From contig CAMSZT010000015.1 of NCBI GenBank assembly GCA_947066815.1, positions 1 through 64,000 of the forward strand: a DNA stretch of 64,000 nucleotides, given 5' to 3'. Below the pieces are notes generated by a model that was not told the DNA's origin, did no database searches, and worked only from the letters and a program-made list of their open reading frames with translations. The position numbers and the translations under genes were made by a program. This stretch comes from an uncultured Lachnotalea sp. Lineage in GTDB: Bacteria > Bacillota > Clostridia > Lachnospirales > Lachnospiraceae. Positions 44,304-51,678 of the stretch are shown in pieces (the stretch's first letter is position 1; every line of letters begins with the position of its first letter).

Positions 44304-45046
44304 GTGGAAAAAGGATTCTTTTGCTGGGCGTATATGGGATGGAAATGGTGGAGTGCGGCGGGATGCTCTGCAAAAATGCCAAGGCGGGCGGCGCGTCCCA
44401 TGCCAGCTTCCTGTTTACCGGGGCAAAAATGCGGGAGGATCTCGCAAAGTCGGCGAAGATCCTGGGCGTGACGGTGGAGCATCTGGGGATGGATGCGGGC
44501 AGTATCAGCGGGACCAGGGAGGAAAAGCTCAAAGTGGTCGGCGTGATCCGCCGGTTCCGGCCAGACATTGTCGTCACCCAGGACCCGGAGCACTGCGTGG
44601 AGGATTTCGATCCGGGCAGGCGGCCCGCCATGGAAATCCTGCTGGAGGGGATCTCTCTGGCGGGAAGGGAGTATGCGCTGGACGAGCTTCCGGGGCTCTC
44701 CCCCCACCGGGTGAAATGCGTCTATTATATGACGCCGGAACACCCCAACTGCTACGTGGACATCTACGATGCGTGGGACGAGAAATGCCGGGCCATGGAC
44801 TGCCTGGAATCCCAGCTTGCCTTTATCGGGGAGCTGACGCAGGATCCAAAGATCAAGGCCCAGTATGGGACGTTCCTGCCGGAGCTTTCCGGGGAAGCCA
44901 CCATGTACGAATACGGCCGGGCCGTCAAGAGGCTTCAGGATATGGCCTACCATATGGCGCCCGGGGCCTCCGGCCATAACGCGGTCTTCCTGGCGGAGGG
45001 CTACCGTCGCGCAGGCGCCTTCGTCTTCGACAGTCTGCCGGAGTAG
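44300..45046 (+). CDS. PIG-L/LmbE-family protein lacking the catalytic HPDD motif
   Basis: The 248-residue protein has the PIG-L Rossmann-like layout: 'ILLLGVYGMEMVECGGMLCKN' in part, 'RRFRPDIVVTQDPEH' and a C-terminal '...ASGHNAVFLAEGYRRAGAF'. Active PIG-L deacetylases carry AHPDDE at the first strand; here that position reads 'GVYGME', so the catalytic Asp and zinc His are gone. 'DPEHCVEDFDPGR' replaces the usual HPDH region in altered form. It may bind without catalysis or have another activity. It is translationally coupled to the importer operon, so it probably acts on, or senses, the same substrate. Confidence 0.75.
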   Translation: MSGKRILLLGVYGMEMVECGGMLCKNAKAGGASHASFLFTGAKMREDLAKSAKILGVTVEHLGMDAGSISGTREEKLKVVGVIRRFRPDIVVTQDPEHCVEDFDPGRRPAMEILLEGISLAGREYALDELPGLSPHRVKCVYYMTPEHPNCYVDIYDAWDEKCRAMDCLESQLAFIGELTQDPKIKAQYGTFLPELSGEATMYEYGRAVKRLQDMAYHMAPGASGHNAVFLAEGYRRAGAFVFDSLPE

Positions 45047-45064
45047 ACCGCCCGGAGGTTGAAG

Positions 45065-45194
45065 TTTTCACCTGTGCGGTTGAAGCGGTTGTTCTCTGCC
45101 GGAGACATGGAAAATCTTCAGCCGCACAGGTGGAAATTTATTTGAAAAACAACCCCCCGGGAGGCTTGCGGGGGCGGAAAAAATCTGATAGGCT
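45065..45194 (+). promoter_or_regulatory. Conserved hairpin-box-promoter module, copy 3
   Basis: A near-perfect 21-bp hairpin pairs 45065-45085 (TTTTCACCTGTGCGG...) with 45116-45136 (...CCGCACAGGTGGAAA). The box GAAAAACAACCCCCCGGG follows at 45144-45161, then AGGCTTGC. TTGCGG (45166-45171) and TAGGCT (45189-45194) are 17 bases apart. The ACCTGTGCGGTTG arm is shared with copy 2. The next gene is 300 bases away behind a terminator. Confidence 0.6.
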
Positions 45195-45255
45195 TATGAC
45201 ATAACAAAACAGCCCATTCAAATAAACCTTAAAATATACTACATCAAAGCAGGAA

Positions 45256-45280
45256 GAGCCCGGGAGACCGGGTTCTTTTT
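45256..45280 (+). terminator. Rho-independent terminator before the acetogenesis cluster
   Basis: GAGCCCGG pairs with CCGGGTTC around GAGA and is followed by T5. It would end any transcript from copy 3 of the module after about 80 bases. Confidence 0.7.
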
Positions 45281-45340
45281 GTCCTCTTGTATTTATTTTT
45301 ATGCAATTTATATATTTTTTCATAAAATACCTCGTTTAAA

Positions 45341-45370
45341 CTGGATAAAGTAGATGATGTGTGCTATACT
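45341..45370 (+). promoter_or_regulatory. Possible promoter of the acetogenesis cluster
   Basis: TATACT at 45365-45370 is a good -10, with a weak CTGGAT/TGGATA about 17-18 bases upstream, in an AT-rich stretch after the 45256 terminator. A weak -35 suggests help from an activator. The stretch 45281-45498 holds nothing else I can identify. Confidence 0.35.
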
Positions 45371-45498
45371 TGAACTCGTAATCATCGCAGGACCGGACCG
45401 TCTGCCGATGTTTCTTTTTCTCCAAAGTGCAGAGGGTGAAAAATGACAAAGGCGGCGGCATGGGGTTTGCGGATCAATCTGAAAAGGAAGGTGGGCAA

Positions 45499-47460
45499 TT
45501 GGAAAATTATACCAAGTATAAGCTAAAAGGGAACGACGAGCTGGTGTCCTTATTGGCCGATAAGGACAATCTGTTCCTCGTTGCCTGCAACAAATGCTTT
45601 AAGGAGTTTGAGACGGTCGACGAACCGGATCTGGGCGAGTTTGAAAAGATCGCCGCAGGAGAGGGGAAGACCGTCGTCGGCAGTGTGAAGGTTGACTTTT
45701 TGTGCAACAAGACCCAGACGGAGAGGAAGCTTGCGGACATGATCCCGGAAGGCGCGGAACATGTCTTTGTGATCTCCTGCGGCCTTGGCATCCAGACGGT
45801 CGCGGACCTGGCCGGAAAGCCCGTCTATGCGGCCTGCGATTCCCTCAATTACCGGGGACGCCACGGCATGGCCCTGACGGAGAGGCGCTGTGACGCCTGT
45901 GCCCAGTGCTACCTGAACGTGACCGGCGGCATCTGTCCCATCGTGGACTGCTCCAAGAGCCTGGTCAACGGACAGTGCGGCGGCGCGAAGGACGGAAAAT
46001 GCGAGGTGGATCCGAACAGGGACTGTGCCTGGGAGAAGATCTACAAGAGACTGGAAAAACAGGGCCGTCTTTCTGAGTTCCTGGAGCAGCCGGTACAGCT
46101 CAGAGACTACTCCAAGGCAGACTTCAAGTTTGTAAACGAGTATGTGAAGTCCATCCGTGAGAACAGGCTGGACGGTTATTACGGCGGCATCCATCCTTCC
46201 GAGCGCAAAGAATTCACGGAGGATCTTCCGCTCCGGAAATTCCCGGATCCGGAGACGGTGGTCATCCCTCTGTCCATGCATGCGGGCGCTCCGGCCAATC
46301 CTGTGGTGCAGGTGGGCGATACGGTGAAGGTCGGCCAGGTGATCGGCGAGGCGGCCGGCTTTATCAGCGCCCCGGTCCATTCCAGCGTCAGCGGTACGGT
46401 CACCGCCATCGAGGAGCACGGACATGCCACCAGAGGCAGATGTCTCTCTGTGGTGATCAAGTCCGACGGGAAAAATACTCTGCACGAATCTGTAAAACCG
46501 AATAAAGATCTGGACAGCCTCACTCCCGACGAGATTGTGGAGATCGTCAAGAATGCCGGGATCGTGGGCATGGGCGGCGCCGGATTCCCCACGTCCGTGA
46601 AGTTAAAACCTCCCAAGCCGGTGGATACGATCCTCTTGAACGGCTGCGAATGCGAACCGCTCCTGACGGCGGACCACAGAGTCCTCCTGGAGTTTGCGGA
46701 CGACGTGATCTTCGGACTGAAGGCCATCGTCAAGACCGTGGGAGCCGAGAAGGGCATCATCGTCATCGAGGACAACAAGCCGGATGCCATCGAGCTGATG
46801 CAGAAGAAGACGGAAGGCATTGACAACATCGAAGTGGTCGTGGCGAAGACCAAGTACCCCCAGGGCGCTGAGAAGATGCTCATCAAGCGGGTCATGAAAC
46901 GACAGGTGCCAAGCGGCGGCCTTCCCGCAGACGTGGGATGCGTCGTGAGCAACATCAGCACCACCAAGGCCATCTCCGATGCGATCCAGAAGGGCATGCC
47001 CCTGGTGGAGCGCGTGACCACCGTGACGGGCGAGAAGTTAAAGAAGCCCGGCAACTACATCGTGAAGATCGGCACCAGCACCAAGGAGCTTCTCGACTAC
47101 TGCGGCGGCGTGGAGGAAGGCGAAGTGACCATCAAGGCCGGCGGGCCCATGATGGGATTTGTCCTCTCCGACGTGGATGTGCCGATCATGAAGGGGTCCA
47201 ACGGGATTATCGCCGTTGAAACCGACCATACGGAAGAGCAGCCCTGTATCAAGTGCGGACGCTGTATGGATGTCTGTCCCATGGAGCTTTCTCCCCTGTA
47301 TTTTGCGAAATACGCGGATGAGGAGAACTGGCAGGGCATGAAGGATAAGAGCGTCATGGATTGTATCGAGTGCAGATGCTGCGAATACATCTGTTCCTCC
47401 AAGATCCCGCTGGTGAGCAAGATAAAAGCCGGAAAAAATGCAGTAAGGGGGATGAAGTGA
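45499..47460 (+). CDS. MetV-RnfC fusion protein (RnfC2-like subunit of methylene-THF reductase)
   Basis: Two domains are joined. Residues 1 to about 205 match MetV, including the cysteine cluster around 'CDACAQCYLNVTGGICPI' and 'CSKSLVNGQCGGAK', which is nearly identical to the free MetV next door. From about 225 the protein is RnfC-like: 'GMGGAGFPTSVKL', 'LLNGCECEPLLTADHR', an SLBB domain and two [4Fe-4S] motifs ('CIKCGRCMDVCP' and 'CIECRCCEYICS'). In Acetobacterium the reductase is MetF-MetV-RnfC2, with the RnfC2 part accepting electrons from NADH. I prefer TTG 45499 (AGGAAGG upstream); GTG 45427 or ATG 45460 would extend it. Confidence 0.82.
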   Translation: MENYTKYKLKGNDELVSLLADKDNLFLVACNKCFKEFETVDEPDLGEFEKIAAGEGKTVVGSVKVDFLCNKTQTERKLADMIPEGAEHVFVISCGLGIQTVADLAGKPVYAACDSLNYRGRHGMALTERRCDACAQCYLNVTGGICPIVDCSKSLVNGQCGGAKDGKCEVDPNRDCAWEKIYKRLEKQGRLSEFLEQPVQLRDYSKADFKFVNEYVKSIRENRLDGYYGGIHPSERKEFTEDLPLRKFPDPETVVIPLSMHAGAPANPVVQVGDTVKVGQVIGEAAGFISAPVHSSVSGTVTAIEEHGHATRGRCLSVVIKSDGKNTLHESVKPNKDLDSLTPDEIVEIVKNAGIVGMGGAGFPTSVKLKPPKPVDTILLNGCECEPLLTADHRVLLEFADDVIFGLKAIVKTVGAEKGIIVIEDNKPDAIELMQKKTEGIDNIEVVVAKTKYPQGAEKMLIKRVMKRQVPSGGLPADVGCVVSNISTTKAISDAIQKGMPLVERVTTVTGEKLKKPGNYIVKIGTSTKELLDYCGGVEEGEVTIKAGGPMMGFVLSDVDVPIMKGSNGIIAVETDHTEEQPCIKCGRCMDVCPMELSPLYFAKYADEENWQGMKDKSVMDCIECRCCEYICSSKIPLVSKIKAGKNAVRGMK

Positions 47461-47461
47461 T

Positions 47462-48085
47462 ATGTTAATTACCCAGTTAAAGGCAAAAGAAACCATCGTA
47501 TCACTGGCAGCCGGAAAAAAGGTTTTTATCATCAACTGCCATGGATGCAAGGAAGTGCATTTTCCGGAAGCAGAGGCGGATGAGCTGGAAAAGGAGCTTG
47601 CAAAAGCCGGGAATGTGACCGGGATCATTACCACGGATTATATCTGTAATCCGGACAACATGAAGCTGCGTCTGGAGGCCCATAAGAGCGAGATCGACGC
47701 GGCCGACGCGGTGCTGGTGCTCTCCTGCGGCGTCGGCGTGCAGACGGTGGCCGCTTACCTGGAGGACAAGAAAGTCTATGCGGCCTGCGACACCTATCCC
47801 CTTCCGGGCTTCCAGGGCGTGACGCCTCTGGAGTACAACTGCGATCAGTGCGGAGAGTGTTATCTCAACCTGACCGGAGGGATCTGTCCCATCACAGCCT
47901 GCTCCAAGAGCCTGGTCAACGGACAGTGCGGCGGCGCCAAGAACGGCAGATGCGAGGTGGACGGCGACATGGAATGCGGCTGGGAGCGCATCTACAGGAG
48001 GCTTGCCCAGGTGGGACGCCTGGACGCGTTAAAATGTCCGACCCAGGTGCGCAACTTCGCGACAGACGATGCGACATCGAAATAA
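47462..48085 (+). CDS. metV: MetV, zinc-binding subunit of methylenetetrahydrofolate reductase
   Basis: The 207-residue MTHFR C-terminal-domain protein has cysteine-rich stretches 'NCHGCKEV', 'CDQCGECYLNLTGGICPI' and 'CSKSLVNGQCGGAK'. With MetF it reduces methylene-THF to methyl-THF in the methyl branch of the Wood-Ljungdahl pathway. The ATG begins 2 bases after the fusion gene stop. It duplicates the N-terminal domain of that fusion. Confidence 0.88.
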   Translation: MLITQLKAKETIVSLAAGKKVFIINCHGCKEVHFPEAEADELEKELAKAGNVTGIITTDYICNPDNMKLRLEAHKSEIDAADAVLVLSCGVGVQTVAAYLEDKKVYAACDTYPLPGFQGVTPLEYNCDQCGECYLNLTGGICPITACSKSLVNGQCGGAKNGRCEVDGDMECGWERIYRRLAQVGRLDALKCPTQVRNFATDDATSK

Positions 48086-48135
48086 GGAGAAACAGGGAAA
48101 CCGTTAAAAATTATAATGATTAGGAGTAATGGCTC

Positions 48136-49014
48136 ATGAAAATTACTGAAGCATTTGAACGTGGTGAATTTGTTGTTACTGCGGAAGTGGGACCGCCGAA
48201 GGGATTTCATATCGAGCATGTGCTGGAGGAGGCAAAAACCTATCTGAGCGGTATCACGGCAGTAAACGTGACGGATAATCAGTCTTCTGTCATGCGTCTC
48301 GGTTCTCTGGCGACCTGCAAGGCCCTGAAGGATGAGGGACTGACTCCCATCTTCCAGCTCACCTGCCGCGACAGGAACCGCATCGCCCTGCAGTCCGACC
48401 TCTTAAGCGCAGCGATGTTCGGCATCGAAAACCTGCTGCTCCTCACCGGCGACCACACGAAACTGGGTGACCACAAGGCGGCAAAGCCGGTGTTCGATCT
48501 GGATTCCGTATCTTTGATCCACACGGTGAAGCAGCTGGAGTCCGGCGTGGACCTGGGCGGAAACGAGCTGGTGGGCGAGCCTCCGAAATTTGCCAAGGGC
48601 GCGGTGGTATCCCCCTGCAGCGATTCCGTGGACGCGCAGCTGGCGAAGATGGAGCGGAAGGTCGCGGCAGGCTGCGATTATTTCCAGACCCAGGCCGTGT
48701 TCGAGCCGGAGAAATTCATCCAGTTCATGGAGAAGGCGAAACAGTTCGGCAAGCCGGTCCAGGTGGGCATCATCATCCCCAAATCCGCGGGGATGGCCAA
48801 GTTCATGAACAACAACGTGGCAGGCATCCATGTTCCCGACGAGATGATCGAGGAGCTCAAGGCGGACAAGGAGAAGACCAAGGCCGGCATCACCGGCGTG
48901 GAGATCGCCGCCCGCATTATCAAAGAGTGCAAGCCTTACTGCCAGGGCGTACATATCATGGCCCTCGGATGGGAGTCCAAGGTGCCGGATCTCTTAAAGG
49001 CAGCCGGGATCTAA
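48136..49014 (+). CDS. metF: Methylenetetrahydrofolate reductase catalytic subunit
   Basis: The 292-residue flavin-dependent TIM-barrel enzyme includes 'VTAEVGPPKGFH', 'VTDNQSSVMRL', 'LTCRDRNRIALQSDLL' and 'LLTGDHTKLGDH', all typical of acetogen MetF. It works with MetV and the RnfC-containing fusion encoded just upstream. The ATG at 48136 follows a short AT-rich gap with a weak ribosome site (TAGGAGTAA). Confidence 0.93.
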   Translation: MKITEAFERGEFVVTAEVGPPKGFHIEHVLEEAKTYLSGITAVNVTDNQSSVMRLGSLATCKALKDEGLTPIFQLTCRDRNRIALQSDLLSAAMFGIENLLLLTGDHTKLGDHKAAKPVFDLDSVSLIHTVKQLESGVDLGGNELVGEPPKFAKGAVVSPCSDSVDAQLAKMERKVAAGCDYFQTQAVFEPEKFIQFMEKAKQFGKPVQVGIIIPKSAGMAKFMNNNVAGIHVPDEMIEELKADKEKTKAGITGVEIAARIIKECKPYCQGVHIMALGWESKVPDLLKAAGI

Positions 49015-49040
49015 GTGAATATTACGAAAAAACGATAAGC

Positions 49041-49086
49041 AGCCAGTGCCGGGCCGCAGATGTTATTCTGCGGCCCGGCACTGGCT
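49041..49086 (+). terminator. Strong 20-bp hairpin after metF
   Basis: A perfect 20-bp stem (AGCCAGTGCCGGGCCGCAGA with its complement) with a 6-base loop follows metF. The T tract is weak (GTTCTGT), but stem strength suggests termination or 3'-end protection. Confidence 0.65.
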
Positions 49087-49151
49087 GTTCTGTCTTCCAC
49101 CGCACAGGCCAAAAATTTTCGAAAAATTCATAAATTCACGGAAAATTTTTA

Positions 49152-49181
49152 TTGCCAGAAACCGGTATATTCGGATATAAT
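49152..49181 (+). promoter_or_regulatory. Sigma-A promoter of the SEC-C gene
   Basis: TTGCCA at 49152-49157 and TATAAT at 49176-49181 have an 18-base spacer, 63 bases before the ATG. Confidence 0.6.
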
Positions 49182-49243
49182 AATCAGTAGACAAGTTGGT
49201 CTTTTCAGGCGTAAAATCTTATATGATAAAGGAAGGGAACACA

Positions 49244-49744
49244 ATGGCACTTTTGGAACAGTGGAGAAAGATGGCTTATGAGACACAGATGAGCACCCAG
49301 CAGAGCAATTACTTCTGGGGCAATTATTTCAATCTGGAAAAAGGAATCTATGAGAAGCTTCTGGCGGCGCCGGACGAGGTGGTCTCCGGGACGGTGAAAG
49401 AGCTTGCGGAAAAATACGACGTGGAACTGATGATCATGACGGGTTTTCTGGACGGCATCAACGACAGCCTGAAGGAGCCGAACCCCATTGACACCATGGA
49501 GGAGGACACCCCTGTCAATCTGGGTTTTGACAAGGAGCTTCTCTATAAGAACATGGTGGCCGCCAAGGCAGACTGGCTTTACGGCCTGCCCCAGTGGAAC
49601 GAGATCTTCAGCGAGGAGCGGCAGAAGGAGCTCTACAAGGAGCAGAAATCCTCCACCACCGTGGTGAAGGGAAAGAAGATCGGACGCAACGATCCCTGCC
49701 CCTGCGGCAGCGGGAAGAAATACAAGCACTGCTGTGGAAAATAG
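49244..49744 (+). CDS. SEC-C domain protein
   Basis: The 166-residue soluble protein has a helical N-terminal part of about 140 residues and ends in a zinc-binding SEC-C motif ('[19 protein letters not shown]'). The N-terminal part ('[20 protein letters not shown]') matches no domain I can name. SEC-C tails bind zinc and mediate protein contacts, as in SecA. It has its own promoter and sits between the methyl and carbonyl branch genes, which does not by itself assign a role. Confidence 0.8.
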   Translation: MALLEQWRKMAYETQMSTQQSNYFWGNYFNLEKGIYEKLLAAPDEVVSGTVKELAEKYDVELMIMTGFLDGINDSLKEPNPIDTMEEDTPVNLGFDKELLYKNMVAAKADWLYGLPQWNEIFSEERQKELYKEQKSSTTVVKGKKIGRNDPCPCGSGKKYKHCCGK

Positions 49745-49829
49745 AAAAGACCACCAGATATTGAGGGAAAAAGGCTTTGTACTTTTTTGTGAACATTGTC
49801 AAAAATTCCCTAAAAAAAGGGAAATGCCC

Positions 49830-49858
49830 TTGATTAATATTACCAGAGCATGTATAAT
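49830..49858 (+). promoter_or_regulatory. Sigma-A promoter of the nickel/CODH segment
   Basis: TTGATT at 49830-49835 and TATAAT at 49853-49858 have a 17-base spacer, the strongest promoter in this part. It precedes the His-rich gene and may drive cooT and cooC as well. Confidence 0.75.
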
Positions 49859-49927
49859 GAGATAGATATAATTAAAAATTTAACAGAATTTTAACCAATA
49901 CCGAACAAAGAGAAAGGAGGATGCAGC

Positions 49928-50341
49928 ATGCACGTCGTTACGGATGAACATGGAAATGTGATCCACAGCCATCATACCCATCCCCACACCCATACCATCG
50001 AACATTCCCACGAGCACATCCACAGGGAGGGCGAGGAGGAAAACCATCAGCATGAGCACGGGGAGGGGCATGGACATACCCATGAGCATGGACATGACCA
50101 CTGCCACAGCGAGGGCTGTGAGGGCTGCGGCGGATGTGCCGACGCGGAGGCGGAGACCATCGCTCTGGTCACCTATATGGCGGATCACAATAAGCATCAC
50201 GCCCTGGAGCTTGCGGAGCTTGCAAAGAAGCTGAAAGAACAGGGAAAAGCCGAGGCGGCAGAGCAGCTCGACAAGGCGGTTTCCGAGTTTGAAAGCGGGA
50301 ATGTGCGTTTAAGCGTCGCCCTTTCTCTGCTGAAGCAGTGA
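49928..50341 (+). CDS. Histidine-rich metal-binding protein, candidate CooJ-like nickel chaperone
   Basis: In this 137-residue protein, 22 of the first roughly 60 residues are His, in strings such as 'HSHHTHPHTH' and 'HGHTHEHGHDHCH'. Four cysteines follow in 'CHSEGCEGCGGC'. The C-terminal 65 residues form a helical domain ('DHNKHHALELAELAKKLKE'). Such His tracts bind Ni, Co or Zn. CooJ, a His-rich Ni protein, serves CODH in Rhodospirillum; this protein is analogous in content and position (just before cooT, cooC and acsA) but has no clear sequence identity. AAAGGAGG lies 8 bases before the ATG. Confidence 0.75.
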   Translation: MHVVTDEHGNVIHSHHTHPHTHTIEHSHEHIHREGEEENHQHEHGEGHGHTHEHGHDHCHSEGCEGCGGCADAEAETIALVTYMADHNKHHALELAELAKKLKEQGKAEAAEQLDKAVSEFESGNVRLSVALSLLKQ

Positions 50342-50394
50342 TCGGGGATGGAGGCAGCGATACTCAGTGACAGACGGCAGGGAGGTGGAAAACC

Positions 50395-50589
50395 ATGTGT
50401 CTTGCAGCAGTTTACGGAAAGAAACAGGAAGAGGACGAAACGCTTCTCCTCAAAAATGTAAGCAAGATCCTCATTGATGGCGACGAGATCACCTTATATG
50501 ACATCATCGGGAAGGAAATGAAAGTCCGGGGAGCTCTGACGGAAGTAGATTTGGCCGGCAGCGTAGTCAAGATCCGCTGCACGGATTGA
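50395..50589 (+). CDS. cooT: CooT-family nickel-binding protein
   Basis: The 64-residue protein starts 'MCLAAVYGK', with Cys2 as in CooT, whose dimer binds one Ni(II). The small beta-barrel length and 'LYDIIGKEMKVRGALTEVDL' pattern fit the family. It lies 53 bases after the His-rich gene and before cooC and acsA. AGGGAGGTGG precedes the ATG. A role in supplying Ni to CODH is inferred from family and position. Confidence 0.8.
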   Translation: MCLAAVYGKKQEEDETLLLKNVSKILIDGDEITLYDIIGKEMKVRGALTEVDLAGSVVKIRCTD

Positions 50590-50694
50590 TTACAGAAGTG
50601 AAATTATGAGAACGGGGGTGGAGGCATGTTGAAAAGACGGTCTGAGCCGGTGAAGATGCGTGACGGACCGTGAAACGTGGACGGGACTATCGAT

Positions 50695-50818
50695 CTAAGG
50701 AAACTCTGATCCGATCATCGTTTCCTTAGCAGCTCTGGCAGATGCACACGGATTTGCAAGGGAATATGCCGCTTTGCGGTGCAAATCCGGCGCAGGAAAC
50801 GCTTTGATCAGCGTTTCC
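50695..50818. repeat. Composite three-hairpin repeat between cooT and cooC
   Basis: Three consecutive perfect stems: CTAAGGAAAC/GTTTCCTTAG (50695-50729), CGGATTTGCA/TGCAAATCCG (50749-50789, with inner GCCGC-TTT-GCGG) and GGAAACGC/GCGTTTCC (50795-50818). The outer two are related, and the third matches 15854-15884. The rest of the cooT-cooC gap (50590-50694) holds only a 15-codon frame at 50626 with a ribosome-like site. Confidence 0.7.
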
Positions 50819-50850
50819 CTAAATTTCGTGACATAAAGGAGGGCTTTCAA

Positions 50851-51627
50851 GTGGCCTATACGATTGCAGTTGCAGGCAAGGGCGGCGTCGGGAAGACGAC
50901 TCTCACCGGCCTTTTGATCCAGTATCTCTGCGAGAAGGAGAAGGGGCCGATCCTGGCCGTGGATGCGGATGCCAATTCCAACCTCAATGAAGTGCTGGGC
51001 GTGGAAGTGGAAGCGACTCTCGGCGACATCCGGGAGGAGATCGCCAGGGCGGAGATGATGGATCCCAGTCCCATACCGGCCGGCATGTCCAAGCAGGACT
51101 ATGCGGCGTTCCGCTTTAATTCCGCATTGGTGGAAGAGGACGATTATGACATGCTCGTGATGGGACGGACCCAGGGCTCCGGCTGCTATTGTTATGTGAA
51201 CGGGCTTCTGACGGCCCAGGTCGCCAGGCTTTCCGGCCAGTACCAGTACATCGTCGTGGACAACGAGGCCGGGATGGAGCACATCAGCCGGGGGATCCTT
51301 CCCCACGTGGACGCGGTCATCCTGGTGAGCGACTGCTCCAGGAGAGGCATCCAGGCCGTCGGCAGGATCGCGGAACTGGTGAAAGAATGCAAGTTGAATC
51401 CAAAGGTCATGGGGCTGATCGTGAACCGGGCGCCGAAGGGGGAACTCAACGACGGCATCCGGGAGGAGATCGGAAACCAGGGCCTTGACCTGATCGGCGT
51501 CGTCCCCCACAGCGAGGATGTGTACGAGCTGGACTGCGAGGGAAAACCCACGTCGGTCAACCTGCCGGAGGACTCTCCGGTACGGACGGCACTGGTCCAG
51601 GCAGTAGAAAAATTATTACACTCTTAG
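50851..51627 (+). CDS. cooC: CooC-family nickel-insertion ATPase for CODH
   Basis: The 258-residue MinD-like ATPase has the deviant Walker A 'GKGGVGKTT' and the CXC motif in 'GSGCYCYVNGLL' that binds Ni or Zn at the dimer interface. Dimerisation and ATP hydrolysis drive Ni insertion into the CODH C-cluster. GTG 50851 has AAAGGAGG 8 bases upstream; a longer frame runs into the repeat and has no homology. acsA is next. Confidence 0.93.
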   Translation: MAYTIAVAGKGGVGKTTLTGLLIQYLCEKEKGPILAVDADANSNLNEVLGVEVEATLGDIREEIARAEMMDPSPIPAGMSKQDYAAFRFNSALVEEDDYDMLVMGRTQGSGCYCYVNGLLTAQVARLSGQYQYIVVDNEAGMEHISRGILPHVDAVILVSDCSRRGIQAVGRIAELVKECKLNPKVMGLIVNRAPKGELNDGIREEIGNQGLDLIGVVPHSEDVYELDCEGKPTSVNLPEDSPVRTALVQAVEKLLHS

Positions 51628-51678
51628 GGAACAAACGCCCGTCTTTCGGGGCGGGTTAAATTTTAAGGAGGTTTATGA

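Noticed and set aside
45427..45498. Extended N-terminus of the MetV-RnfC fusion
   Set aside because: The extra 24 residues are Gly/Lys-rich with no MetV similarity, and TTG 45499 has the better ribosome site. Not fully excluded.
50779..50850. N-terminal extension of CooC into the repeat element
   Set aside because: The extra residues are hairpin-derived, and a strong AAAGGAGG site serves the GTG at 50851, which gives the family N-terminus.
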